A stretch of 64,000 nt of DNA, taken from assembly GCA_018398815.1 (NCBI GenBank), contig CM031595.1, positions 46,644,667 to 46,708,666 on the forward strand. Reading direction: 5' to 3'. The stretch's first letter is position 1, and each line of letters opens with the position of its first letter. The position numbers were made by a program, and so were the translations under genes. This stretch comes from Conus ventricosus. Taxonomy: Eukaryota > Mollusca > Gastropoda > Neogastropoda > Conidae. Below, in pieces: positions 11,940 to 23,785 of this stretch. Below the pieces are notes generated by a model. That model saw only the letters and a list, made by a program, of their open reading frames with translations. It had not been told where the DNA came from and did no database searches.

Positions 11940-12720
11940 TATAAGGCACTCGGTTCAGATTGTTCTATAGATGATGACAGTGTTCCCATCGATCGCCACC
12001 GTTGTAGCTGCGCCCTCTGTAATTGCCTGTCAGCTGGCATTCAACATGTCCAGAGGGATACCAATTCATTGTTCTTCCTGTCTGACAGCAAGGACCACTT
12101 TCTTTTCTCTGCCGTTACTGAAAGAACTGTTCTCTTTCACCGACTTCCACTTGTCTTTACATGTTTGGAATTTTCCATACATGTACTGTGTCTGTTCAGT
12201 GGAGCACAAAACTTTGACAAGGTTATCTGAGATGCTTCAACTACAATGCTTGTGCGAGACATTCAGGATTTTCTCTCTTTTTACACAAAGAAAGTATTCT
12301 GTCTAATGCTTTTGGGAAAGTTGCCCCCAAATGGCATAGTCTCCAAAGAGTGGTGAAACTGGCCTTGTTCAGAGCTCTGCTTGGAACTTCCAGAATGTCA
12401 GCAACCGCCGCTGTTCTTGTAGCATTAGTTTGCAATGGTGCTTTTCTTTCCTGGTCAAACTCTTGATACCACCGTCTTCCTTATACGATTTCCAGATACT
12501 GCCCTTCTTTATTTCAATGTTTTCTGCACCGGGCAGTCCGAGAGCTCTGAACGCTTGAATTTTAATTTCGCACTCATCGTAGATTTCTTGTCCGAGCAAA
12601 TCCTGTAGAATTGTCTCGTCTAATTTGTGGTTTTATCTGTGTCTGGCGAACCAAGTAACTACGGGAAACAATAATTCTTCCTACACTTTTCTTACTCTCG
12701 CTGTCACAGGCGGATTTATG
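11940..12720. other. Non-coding DNA with one unexplained minus ORF
   Basis: A 76-codon minus-strand ORF at 12599-12369 has a balanced, charged composition and could be an exon, but I see no family and no firm splice sites. Nothing else is supported. Confidence 0.25.
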
Positions 12721-12721
12721 T

Positions 12722-12733
12722 ACACACACACAC

Positions 12734-12777
<44 letters not shown>

Positions 12778-12802
12778 CCTTGGGAGAGAGAGAGAGACCT
12801 TG
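12722..12802. repeat. Compound (CA)(TA)(GA) microsatellite
   Basis: Short CA, TA and GA tracts sit side by side, followed by a duplicated GAGAGACCTTGGG segment. Confidence 0.9.
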
Positions 12803-13490
12803 GGCTTTTGAGCTTGGTGAATCAGAACGTGGGGTGTTGACATCTCAGGAGTTTTTCCTTGCACACCCATCCTCCTTTCTTTCCAACTTCTAATTTTTTT
12901 TCTTCCCCAAAACAATACTGATTCTTTTTACCCCAATACTTGTCTTTTACATTTCCTTTAGCGTTTGCCACTTTGCTTTTTGAGAACACGCTGAAAATTG
13001 GATTCAGGTGCCCATGGAGGTTTGCTTGTTTTTCAAACATTTTCTTCTGTTCAAACATTTTCTTCTGCCAACTATTAACTTTTCCCCCATTTCTTTCGAC
13101 TGCTGTATGCTCTAGGCTTGCCATATATTTCACCGAGGCTTTTTATTTCAGCCTCCAAGCTTTCCTGTTTGTTCCTCTGGGTGTTCGTTCTCTTTCAACG
13201 CATACCGCTGTCTGGTCTCGGACCGGCGTCCCTCCTCGCCCTTTATCTCATTTACTTCTCTGCGGCGGATCGCTCCGGAGTTTGACTGCTGCAAGAGCAC
13301 GGCATATTGGAATCCTTTTGTCTGGATACAGTTACGTCTATGTGGATACAGATTGTGGGGGGAGGGGGGAGGGGGTGCGAGCAAGCGAGAGACAGACGAC
13401 GGCGGACGGACGGACAAAGAGGGTGTGAGAGTGGGAGAGAAGGCGAACAAAAAATCACAGAACTAAACATGTGTAAATGCAGGGTAGTGC

Positions 13491-13692
13491 GTGTGCGCGC
13501 GCGCGTGCGCGCGTGTGTGTGTGTGCGTCTGCGCGCGCGCGCGCGCGTGTGTGTATGTGCACACGCGCGCTTGCGCGTTCAGCTGCGTGCGTATTTGTGT
13601 GCCGAGTTGCTTGTGTGATTAAGATATGCGGCTAAAACAATTTCATTCAAGAACACACACACCACACACACACACACACACGCACGCACGCA

Positions 13693-13724
<32 letters not shown>

Positions 13725-13725
13725 T
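13491..13725. repeat. GT/GC and AC microsatellite cluster
   Basis: Alternating purine-pyrimidine GTGCGC tracts (13491-13575) are followed by AC tracts (13650-13725). The alternating pattern is prone to Z-DNA. Confidence 0.9.
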
Positions 13726-14197
13726 GCTAGAATCTTCACTAGAGTTCTCCACGCATTTCTGTCTTTCCTGCTACCAAAATGTCACTCTTTGTTACTGCAC
13801 CTTTCCTGACTGGAATGAATGTCACAGGAATGACTAAGCTGCTAATGAACAATAACTTCTCTTGATATAAAAAATAAATCAAATAATCAAACAATCATAT
13901 CTGTCCAAAAACGCGTTCTTTTTTCTTCGTGAAAGATCCCGTTCCAGTCAAAACCACCACCGCCACTCCAGAGCTACGAAGGAAGAAGCAAGGACGAGGC
14001 GGGAGACGGGAAGAGAACGTACGGGGGATGCATGAAAGAAGGACACACAACGCGTCACGATGACGCCAAGCACTGTGTGTACCGTACCTTGCGTCCTGCA
14101 AAATGACAGGTCCACAGCCGGTCGCAGAGTTGACAATTCTGAAGAAGGAACGGAGTCAAGTACACACGGTGAGGAATGAGTATGTACAACAACGCCT

Positions 14198-14404
14198 GCC
14201 CCCCCCCCCCCCCCCCCCAGTCATCGCATTCACAAACGAGCAGCCAAAAGTCTGCTGACCGGATGGAACGGGGCATTGTCGGTCAGACGGTTCCTATGGT
14301 AATCACCGTGTCCACAGAACTGGAGATGGGTTTGTCATTAGTCAACAGAAGATTATGACCATCACGGCGACAGAGGTAAAGGGGCCAAATAACCGCTCGC
14401 TCGC

Positions 14405-14458
<54 letters not shown>

Positions 14459-14624
14459 TGAGCAGTATTTGATTGAAGGGGGGGGGGGGGGGGGAGCAGT
14501 TGAAGGGTGGGGAATGGTGCGATGGCGGAGGGGTTACTTACGAATGCACTCGTGCAGTGTGTGAATGAGTGGTTGCGTCCTTTTTCATCTTCGTGTTTAT
14601 GTGTGTGTGCGTGTGTGTGTGTGG

Positions 14625-14655
<31 letters not shown>

Positions 14656-15050
14656 TCTGTGTGTGTGACCCGTGCGTGCGTGCGAGAGGGAGAGACAGAG
14701 AGAGAGAGAGTGTGTGTGCATATGTGTGTGTGTGTGTGTGAAGGGGAGAGAGAGTGTGTGTGTGTATGTTTACCTCACACAGAAAAGCGTGTACGTGTGT
14801 TCATTCTGGAACAAAATCACGTGTACGTCAGCGCCATAGCCCGTGCCTTCACTTCCAGCACTTTGTCGCGATATTGAAACAACCACTCGAAATCTATTGT
14901 CTCACAAACTTTGCAGTTTACACCAACTCCACATATGCCCTGCCACTGCACACCCCTACCCCACCCCTCACCTCTCTCTCCGTCTCTCTCTCTCTCTCTC
15001 AAACACACACACACACACACACACCACACACACACCACACACCACCTGAC
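14198..15050. repeat. Dense microsatellite cluster (polyC, TCTG, CT, polyG, GT, GA, AC)
   Basis: A C-run lies at about 14199-14218, (TCTG)(CT)n at 14405-14455, a G-run at 14480-14494, GT tracts at 14598-14670 and 14708-14770, GA at 14689-14710, and CT then AC tracts at 14977-15045. The apparent ORFs here are simple-repeat translations. Confidence 0.9.
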
Positions 15051-16140
15051 GCCATCGCACTTTCAAATTCGCAAGAAGGCTTACGGCGGGCTTCCCAAAT
15101 CCCATGAACTTGCCTGCGATTTGCACTTGAAAAGACTGCGATTCCCCTATGAGGTTAAGAATGGGAAAGGGACGAATGTGGAGAGGAAGTGGGGAAGGAC
15201 GGTACCTGGAGGAGAGAGGGAAGGAGGGGGGGGGGGGGAGCAAGGAGGGCATTCTAAACGGAAGTGTCAGAGCGTTGCCCACGCGTGACGTCACTGGCAC
15301 ATGTACCATTTCGCAGTCTTGGGTTATGCTCGGGAATGCATGCCGTGACTTCCAGAGACGAAGCCCCGAGCGTCGGCTTCTGTTTCCAACTGGCGATCTA
15401 TCAGCGCACAGAAGTTATCCGAACGAGGCTATGTATTAGAGTAATGTCCCTTTTATTTTGTACTGCCTGCATCTTAGTCAGTACAGCACGGTAACTAAAT
15501 CTGCCAACACTCCACATGTCACCATAGTTCGGACCCGCTGGATTTTCACTGTTGCCTCTGTGTACGGCGTACGTATATTACTGATTGAAACAAACGCTTC
15601 CAGCATACATCACATGAACCCGTTACCTTCATTATTCCATGATTCAGCGACTTATTTGGAAAGAAAATCGTCAACAAGTATAAGAACAAAGAGCAACAGC
15701 CTTCAGAAACATTGAACCGCACGATTACATCTGCCTTTACGACCGTCCGAGTTTTAATATAAAGCTGAGAGTCAAAACGAGACTGATACATTCCTGCTTA
15801 CGACTGTTACGAAACGTCGGAAATACTCTCTCAACCGAGTTCTGCTTTGTCGGTTATAATCACCGGAACGTTCGGTCTGACAAACAGACCGTTCGCATCA
15901 GCACACGCACCGTGTCACTGTCGTCGTATCCGGGACTCGCATGGCCGTCATTTGGCGCAAGAAGTGGCAATGACGAGTCTCCCCATCTCCCACTCTCCTC
16001 CCTACACCGACACATCCTACCGCTGCCCACCTAATGCCAGGGTAGACAGAACGGATAATAATAATGATTATTTATAATAATTTAAATTCAAAAGTTATTT
16101 TTATTATTATAAGGAGACTGGAAGCGTCCACTGTAATTCT
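15051..16140. other. Non-coding DNA, no feature recognised
   Basis: There is a G-run at 15228-15238. No gene, RNA or mobile element is recognised. Confidence 0.4.
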
Positions 16141-16147
16141 CTCTGCC

Positions 16148-16205
16148 CCTCCCCCCCCCCCCCCCCCCCCCCCCCCCCACCACACACACACACACACTCA
16201 CTCTC
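16148..16205. repeat. Long C-run followed by (AC)n
   Basis: About 30 C lead into ACAC and CTCT tracts. Confidence 0.9.
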
Positions 16206-18674
16206 TCTGGTTTCGTGGATATGTAAATGTTTGGAGCCATCAGTTTGAGTTGCTTCCTTGCCCATTTTCACCACCGCACAACAGAAATCTTACGATCTGA
16301 CCGAATCACGAATATACTGAGGTCGCCATCACCGAATTCGTCTCTCGGGCTGTTTGTAAAACGCTAACAACAGTAAACTGAACGATTGGCCCTTTTTGCT
16401 TGTTTGTTTTTGTTGTAAAAATGGACTTACATAAGCTAGTTTTAGCTGAATTGATTTTATGCATCAGGACCCTGAATTTTAGTACTATCTCATACCGGGA
16501 AATTACATATTTTGACAACAAAACAAGGTCCTATACCGCGTGTCAGCCGATTTTCTTTTTCACACAGACACAGTAACTCAACAAGAACACGCCTCATTGC
16601 TAAAATCTAGCTCCATTTTGAATTATTGAACTGTTGGTCGATTTATCCAACCCCGAGTGTATTTCCAAAGAGTCAGTTCATTTCATCATTGCGATGATCA
16701 GTGGTTAGGTCGATTGTAGTCGCAGTTTGATCAGCAAAACGTCCAGAACTAGTTCGAGCAAATAACAAAGAGGCACGCTGAACTGTCAATGAAGCTGAAA
16801 TGGAGGGCGGAATTATCTGTCGTCTGGAAACTCTGTATTTGTTTTCATTCGTTAAAACAATATTTGGTGGGGTCTGGCCAAGGCTGAATGTCAGTGTCTT
16901 TGTTATGTCTATGTGAGAAAGACTTTTTAAAGTTTCAGAACGATTTTTTTTTCTGTCTCTCCCTCTTTTTTTTAATGATGCATCCGCTTGTGGATTTACA
17001 CATCATAACCTCTGCTGTCAGTGCGAGCAATGTATCGGCAGAGATTTTTGTTTCTTTTTCACATTTCTGAGAGCACTGTAAGTTTCCGTTTTTTTCCCCT
17101 GAACAGTGGGCAGCCAATCTTTCTGACGTCAAGGGCTTGTGTTCCATTCTTTGTTTCGCTTCTTTCCCTTATGTCTTTCCTCAGGTTTTTATATTCAAAT
17201 AACAGGCGAATGCATCATGGCGGACACAGGAACAAGCAAGAAAATGAGAGGTCTGCAAAAAGCAGACTTCAGAAAATTGAGAAAGGAAATTAACCCATCA
17301 AGTCGCTTTTTACGACATGAAGGCTGATAGCTCCAGCTGGGTTCTCTTTTCCATGGCCTCGACGGACTAAAAAAGAACAAATGCAACATTCTTAAACTAC
17401 AAAAAAAGGCTCCACCACCACCCCATCTCTCCCAACCCCACCCGACCCCCACCTCTTGTCTCTCTTAAATCCTTTGACCCTAAATTTGGGGGGAAAATTC
17501 ACTGATCTCACTCCGTCTTGTTGGTAGTTCAGCCCAGTGCAAAGAGCAGTAATACAGAGTACCAGCCATGGTGGAAACATCTCTGACAGCACTGAAACCA
17601 GCGTGCATGTGATGGCAGAGCTCCAGCACACTCCGTAAAGACAGGGTCAGGTGACCGGAAAAGCGTTCACCTCTTCACTGAACAGACTGAAGGAGAAGCT
17701 CGTTCACTCAAGAGACACATTTAGGTGTAACCATCACAGGTGTAACCATCACATCTTCCAGAGGTGACATGGCGGGCAGGTTGACCAGTCTTTGAGAGTA
17801 GAAGCAGAGTTTACCTCGTAAAGTCGAAAACCGGCCTAACAACAAAACTGGACCAAAACCGGCTTAAACATCGTAACCCGACTGAAAGCGACGGACAAAA
17901 TGATGGATACCGAACACCACTGTTCCATCGTGTAATTAGTACCTGACCACGGACAAAACCACACAACATGACCTGTGAGAGTTGTGTTTTGGTCATGTGA
18001 TATGAAAATGAATCCAATTACAAACTGCAGAACTAAAATTAGTTTCTTTCCTGACAGGGTCACTGTTGAGTCTGGAATATTTTTTCAACACAGACCAAGC
18101 TTGCAAAGAGTCTAAAAAAGCAGACAACCACCCTGCACTTCTTCATTTGCGGTATAAGTGCGACTAAGCAGTCGCTAAGAAATGGTATTAGGCGCGTCAC
18201 TGAAACCAAGGTGAAAACAACGTGTAAAAGGACCCATTCAAGGGCGACAAGGCTCACTTGTCCTAAAATCCTGACACTGACCCTGAATAGAATGTTCGAA
18301 TCATTACATCGCAAACTTCACTGGGTGCAAAATGAAACTCTACGAAGAATGAATGTCAAATCTGAACTAACCAGGAAAAGATTTGCCTGACAAAGTGAAA
18401 AATTCGATATCACATGACAAGGCCTAAAAGGCGATTCCCATTGCCCCAGGGACGAATTACAAGAACGAGTCTTGGAGTGCATTTTACCCTGATCAAGTCT
18501 CCAGACAACAGAGTATGGGACTTAATCGGTTTGAACGTTGAATCTGGTGTCGGTCCGGTTTTGATGATTCTGCCGGTACTGATGTTATGAACTACAGGGA
18601 GCAGGGGACCGATCTGGCACAACGATCATCACAACGGCTCCACGTCAAGATGGGCAGCGAACGTGGCCATTTTC

Positions 18675-18760
18675 ATGTTGGCGCTGACGGGATTCGAACT
18701 CTCGACCGCTGACAGTGAACTCGGTGCTCCACCACTGGTCCACCCTGAGAGCCGACACTT
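18675..18760 (-). mobile_element. tRNA-like (SINE-derived) block inside unit I
   Basis: On the minus strand an A-box-like stretch GGACCAGTGGTGGAGCACC is followed about 30 nt later by GAGTTCGAATCCC, a good B box. Degraded orthologous copies lie at 31345-31425 and 39285-39335 at the same place in units II and IV, so the insertion predates the unit duplications. Confidence 0.6.
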
Positions 18761-20189
18761 GTCACATAGGCTAAAGATGTACAGCAAGAGGCGATGACGC
18801 CCCCTATGACTGACTATCCAGGCAAGTCAGCACCTAAGGTCGTTGCCAAGAAATTCTCCTCGCAGGTACCAAGCTTGCCTGCTACAGGCGTATACCTCCC
18901 CTTCACTCCCTCTTCCAGACTTGTAAGAAGCAGAGTGCAAAGTGGACGTCACAGTGTCAGACCACAGAGGTCTTGAATGGGCAGAAGACAGAACATGACT
19001 TGTTACACCACCTCTGCCCTAGTGCGCGTAACCAAAACAGGAGGATGTGAAGATCCCTGTTTCCCAAAGCGTCATGTCATGGCACCGCGATATCTATCAC
19101 CAGGATAACATCAAATCTTCTCATCCGCTTTCTTGTTCAGCATCAAAATTCTGCTCCATTGGGATGCTACCAGCTATGTCCAGTTACAACGCTGAAGCGC
19201 TACAGAACTGCGAAAATCGGCACACTTGCCCTTCAATGAGTTTCAGGGGTCTGGTTTATTTCCCCTACACCACTGTCATCAAACCAAACTCTTTCCTGGG
19301 TCCCTTAGGAAGTTGGCTGGATCAGAGCTGTGATTCGAGCCGTGAATATTAATTCAAAACTCTCATCAAGCAATAAAGGTCATGGTGTATAATGCCCCCA
19401 ACCTCAGAAAAGTTGTGTTCGATTTTTCCCCTGCAGTTTCTGCCCTCCTTGTTTTCCATGTTTAGATTCTTATTGTCGGGTTTTAATTTCATCCACCACA
19501 CCTTTTCCACAAAACCTGCATCCACCACACCTTTTCCACAAAACCTGCATCGAGTTTTCCTTTCCTCAGACTTGATGACTCTACGTTTTTAGTCTGACAC
19601 TCGAAGAGCTAAAACTGAACTAAAAGATGGGCACTGAAGTCTCGTGTGCCAGGGGGGGCAACAGGGGTGAGGGTGGGAAGGAAGGGAAAGCACAGAAGAC
19701 TTGTCGTGGGCGCAACGTTATCAGCCGTCTACAGTTTAATTGTCGAGATGAGGCTTTTTAGTTAGATTCATATCACCCCATCCAGCCACACAGCCAAACC
19801 ACAGGGCTTTCACTACACAGAGAATGGGCGTCTTGTCTTGAAAAGAACCATAACAACAGAAAACGAATGTCTACAAAATGTACATAAACTAATAACATAA
19901 GCTAAACTCTTGGCATGCTTAAGGCAGTCATGGGCAAGTCGCGAAACATGAGTATGAAAACATAGGAAACGTAAAGCGATAAACTAAAAGTGATACGCGA
20001 AAACAGGAAAGTTGAAATGATATAGCAAACTAGGAAAAACTGAAGTGAAACAGCAACACGTGAAACTTCAAGTGAGACCGCAAAATAGAAAACTTAAGAT
20101 AGAAAATTGAAAATTTAAAAAGTGATACAGCAAAATGGGAAAATTGAGGTGACATGGCTAAATAGGAAACCCAGCGGGACAGCAAAATT

Positions 20190-21255
20190 GCAAATTTAAA
20201 GTGAGACAGCAAACAGGAAACTTAAAGTGAGACAGCAAAAAAGGAAACTTAAAGTGAGACAGCAAAATAGGGAACTTAAAGTGAGACAGCAAAACAGGGA
20301 ACTTAAAGTGAGACAGCAAAATAGGAAACTTAAAAGTGAGACAGCAAAATAGGGAACTTAAAGTGAGACAGCAAAATAGGGAACTTAAAGTGAGACAGCA
20401 AAATAGGGAACTTAAAGTGAGACAGCAAAATAGGAAACTTAAAAGTGAGACAGCAAAATAGGGAACTTAAAGTGAGACAGCAAAATAGGGAACTTAAAGT
20501 GAGACAGCAAAACAGGGAACTTAAAGTGAGACAGCAAAACAGGGAACTTAAAGTGAGACAGCAAAACAGGGAACTTAAAGTGAGACAGCAAAACAGGGAA
20601 CTTAAAGTGAGACAGCAACACAGGGAACTTAAAGTGAGACAGCAACACAGGGAACTTAAAGTGAGACAGCAACACAGGGAACTTAAAGTGAGACAGCAAA
20701 ACAGGGAACTTAAAGTGAGACAGCAAAACAGGGAACTTAAAGTGAGACAGCAAAACAGGGAACTTAAAGTGAGACAGCAAAATAGGGAACTTAAAGTGAG
20801 ACAGCAAAACAGGGAACTTAAAGTGAGACAGCAAAATAGGGAACTTAAAGTGAGACAGCAAAACAGGGAACTTAAAATGAGACAGCAAAACAGGGAACTT
20901 AAAGTGAGACAGCAAAACAGGGAACTTAAAGTGAGACAGCAAAACAGGGAACTTAAAGTGAGACAGCAAAACAGGGAACTTAAAGTGAGACAGCAAAATA
21001 GGGAACTTAAAGTGAGACAGCAAAACAGGGAACTTAAAGTGAGACAGCAAAACAGGGAACTTAAAGTGAGACAGCAAAACAGGGAACTTAAAGTGAGACA
21101 GCAAAATAGGGAACTTAAAGTGAGACAGCAAAACAGGGAACTTAAAGTGAGACAGCAAAACAGGAAACTTAAAGTGAGACAGCAACACAGGAACTTAAAG
21201 TGAGACAGCAAAATAGGGAACTTAAAGTGAGACAGCAAAACAAGAAGCTCAAAGG
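20190..21255. repeat. 27-bp minisatellite, about 39 copies
   Basis: The monomer contains AACTTAAAGTGAGACAGC followed by a short variable part (AAAACAGGG, AAAATAGGG or AACACAGGG). The period is 27 nt, a multiple of three, so frames stay open for hundreds of codons on both strands (plus frame repeats RQQNRELKV, minus frames repeat LSSLFCCLT and LSHFKFPVL). Nearly all variation is at one C/T position and one A/C position, which is homogenised-array behaviour. The array lies where units II-IV have a single related GTGACACAGC or GAAACAGC stretch, so it expanded only in unit I. Translation is unlikely to be biological. Confidence 0.95.
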
Positions 21256-21584
21256 GTTACAGAACTGATGAATTTGCTATTTTTTTTTCATGACTTCACA
21301 CATCTCTTCCCTTCTTTCCAGATTGATCATTTTGGCATGCACCATCGGCCATGTTCAACAGGTCAGTCGGGGAGAACGTTCACTTCTGATGTTCTCCTTA
21401 CGCGTCATCGGTCCTTCTGCCCTTTCCCTCCTTCCCCCTTCCCGCCCCTCCGCCCCCTCGCACTCTGCCACCAACTCATATCCCGATCTGTGTGTCCCAT
21501 CCCCTCCTTCCACCCGCATCCTGCTGCTTGTTTGACTGGCTGAGTGACTGGCTGCTGGCTGGCTATTTCCCAGCTGGCTATTGT

Positions 21585-22030
21585 TAAGGGTGGAGACCGA
21601 CACAGAAAGCACCGTTTCTGACAACAAACCAAAATACAAGTACACGCATGCAAACAAGATGCCACGCAACGTTTACTCAATACGAAACACGAAACAGACA
21701 AGTCGGTTTTATACATATCAATCTTCTGAAGACAGTAATAACAGACGAAACACATATCCGATTTTCCACGATGTCATTCTCAGCAGGAGAGAACTGTATC
21801 TTCTTCTGCAGTAAAAAAAAAAAAAAAAAATTAAAAAAAAAATTGCCTTTTTTCCACATTGCGTCATCTGTTGACGGCCATTTGGGGAGCATTGTTTCCT
21901 GCATTGTTTTCCTTCCCTTAGTTGTAATGTCAGAAGATGACACAGTAGTAAAATATTCCACAATATGTTTTTTCGTGTTGTTTTTTACTTTGCATCTTCT
22001 TTTCTGTTTATTTGTCATTTGGATTGCTAA
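21585..22030. repeat. Start of large tandem unit, copy II
   Basis: From ATTGTTAAGGGTGG (21582) onward the sequence follows 35160-35550 of unit IV, including ACAAACCAAAATACAA, the chain of imperfect matches through CATATC and CTTTGCATCTT. Homology stops near 22030 and resumes at about 28285, so copy II is interrupted by about 6.2 kb. An A-run and minor rearrangement occur at 21814-21842. Confidence 0.6.
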
Positions 22031-22125
22031 AGGTGGTTCAATTAGAGAGGTCTGCCGACCAGTTCTAGCCTTTTCCCGTACAGAGATCAGACTGCTTTTT
22101 CATTCACATACTTGTTCTACGAAAT

Positions 22126-22588
22126 ATGAGTGAGGCACTGGAGGGACATCAAGGCCCAATAAACATTGGCGGCAGCATAGTAACAAACCTACGCTTTGCC
22201 GATGACATCGACGGGCTAGCAGGCGAAGAGCAGGAACTAGCCAACCGAGCAGAGCGCCTTGACAAATGTTCTGCAGCATTCAGCAGGGAGATCAGCGCCG
22301 AAAAGACAAAACGTATGACCAACAACACCAACAGCATCGGCGCCAACATCGCTATCATGGGAGAAAAACTAGAGACATACCTCGGGGCAATTGTTTCAGA
22401 TGAGGGATCAAAACCTGAAGTGCTCTCCAGAATGGAGCAAACGTCAGCAGCGCTAGCCAGACTAAGACCCATCTGGAAGGACAGAAACATCACAATCAGT
22501 TCCAAGATCAGACTGATGCGCTCCCTGGTCATTGTCTTATGTCTCTATGCCTGTGAGACGTGGACTCTGATAGCTGAACTTGAGGACT

Positions 22589-22590
<2 letters not shown>
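22126..22590 (+). pseudogene. LINE reverse transcriptase fragment (palm to thumb)
   Basis: A 5'- and 3'-truncated non-LTR RT domain. The palm catalytic box reads LRFADDIDGLAGEEQELANR (YxDD variant FADD) near residue 25. It continues with a helix, EISAEKTK (residues 56-63), EVLSRMEQTSAALARL (residues 103-118), then KIRLMRSLVIVLCLYACETW (residues 133-152), the typical block after the palm in many RTE- or Jockey-like elements. The frame runs into a CT and AC microsatellite at 22587. No endonuclease or 3' UTR is attached. The element sits in the cluster that interrupts unit II. Confidence 0.85.
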
Positions 22591-22657
<67 letters not shown>

Positions 22658-22709
22658 GCACGCACAAACACACACACACACACACGTATCTATCTATCTA
22701 TATATATAT
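22587..22709. repeat. (CT)(CA)(TATC)(TA) compound microsatellite
   Basis: The tract directly abuts the LINE fragment on the left and the 633-bp tandem repeat on the right. Confidence 0.9.
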
Positions 22710-23106
22710 TCTTCAATCTAAGACATAAGAGCAAGCTTTGTTTATAATTCAATATTTCTTGCAGTCATTGCAACACCAAGCTGCTCTGTAAGTTGCTGGA
22801 ACGGTGCTCGGTACAAATCCTTGGAATTTATTAGTTTGTTGTATTTTAGTCCCTTGCGGATTCATTCCAAGAACTGGCCCTCAGCACTTGTGTCTTAGAG
22901 GATATCTTTTATATATTTTCTACTTTTCACAAGAAAATGTAGCTTGTTTTGCTCTTTCATGATTTTCTTTTGCTTCTTAGATGGCACCTTTGGTTGGTTT
23001 TTTGAAAACTCAACAAACATACTACAGTATTGCACACCAGCCTTTTCTGGGATTGCATTCTTCTTAAAACTGAAAAGGCAGAGGAGTCAAATTAACCACT
23101 TTCCGC

Positions 23107-23153
23107 GGTCACTGAGGAGAAACCACCAAGTTTCGAAATATCGGTATATGACC
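23107..23153 (+). ncRNA. Type I hammerhead ribozyme, copy 1
   Basis: All catalytic-core elements are present in order. Stem I strand GGTCA (23107-23111). Core CTGAGGA (23112-23118), matching CUGANGA. Stem II GAAAC (23119-23123), 6-nt loop, GTTTC (23130-23134). Core GAAA (23135-23138). Stem III is AUA pairing with UAU around a UCGG loop (23138-23147). Cleavage triplet ATA ends at 23148. Stem I return strand TGACC (23149-23153) pairs fully with GGTCA. A15.1-U16.1 pairing and H17 = A satisfy the NUH rule. Predicted cleavage follows 23148. The hammerhead is known to self-cleave by 2'-3' cyclic phosphate formation; activity here is inferred. Confidence 0.85.
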
Positions 23154-23739
23154 AGGAGTTATATGTTAGTGAGTTTCCCTCCCTATTGGGGATGTCTCTC
23201 CCCCTTGGAGAATATAAGCTTGCTGAAGGCTTATTTTGAGAAGCATTTATTTTTATTTTTCCCCATCCACCCACTCAAGCACATACTGTTAGTTAGGCAG
23301 AATCATCTGCCACTGCAGGTATGAATGCGTATCTCCCCCTATTTCTTCAATCTAAGACATAAGAGCAAGCTTTGTTTATAATTCAATATTTCTTGCAGTC
23401 ATTGCAACACCAAGCTGCTCTGTAAGTTGCTGGAACGGTGCTCGGTACAAATCCTTGGAATTTATTAGTTTGTTGTATTTTAGTCCCTTGCGGATTCATT
23501 CCAAGAACTGGCCCTCAGCACTTGTGTCTTAGAGGATATCTTTTATATATTTTCTACTTTTCACAAGAAAATGTAGCTTGTTTTGCTCTTTCATGATTTT
23601 CTTTTGCTTCTTAGATGGCACCTTTGGTTGGTTTTTTGAAAACTCAACAAACATACTACAGTATTGCACACCAGCCTTTTCTGGGATTGCATTCTTCTTA
23701 AAACTGAAAAGGCAGAGGAGTCAAATTACCACTTTCCGC

Positions 23740-23785
23740 GGTCACTGAGGAGAAACCACCAAGTTTCGAAATATCGTATATGACC
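23740..23785 (+). ncRNA. Type I hammerhead ribozyme, copy 2
   Basis: The same fold recurs in the second monomer: stem I GGTCA (23740-23744), CTGAGGA (23745-23751), stem II GAAAC/GTTTC (23752-23756 and 23763-23767), GAAA (23768-23771), stem III AUA/UAU with the loop shortened by one G (UCG), cleavage after A 23780, return strand TGACC (23781-23785). The one-base loss falls in the stem III loop, leaving all core residues intact. The predicted cut-to-cut RNA is 632 nt. Confidence 0.85.

Larger units (their letters stand above)
16660..21584. repeat. Large tandem unit, copy I (5'-truncated)
   Basis: This is the first of four diverged head-to-tail copies of a non-coding unit. Landmarks shared with copies II and IV, in the same order, are: GTCCAGAACTAG near 16743; a block around GAGAGGTCTGCAAAAAGCAG (17246); AACCCATCAAGTCG (17291); a minus-strand tRNA-like block (18685-18750); a segment with CCCCCTATGACTGAC (18800); and ATGGCCATGTT-like sequence (21345-21360). 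The unit ends with a GGCTGCTGGCTGG seed (21550). There is no ORF except in the internal 27-bp array. Confidence 0.7.

Noticed and set aside
14569..15309. ORFs in the GT/AC cluster
   Set aside because: Their residues come from microsatellites on both strands.
21718..21790. Third hammerhead core (CTGAAGA ... GAAA)
   Set aside because: The sequence between the two core boxes cannot form stem II.
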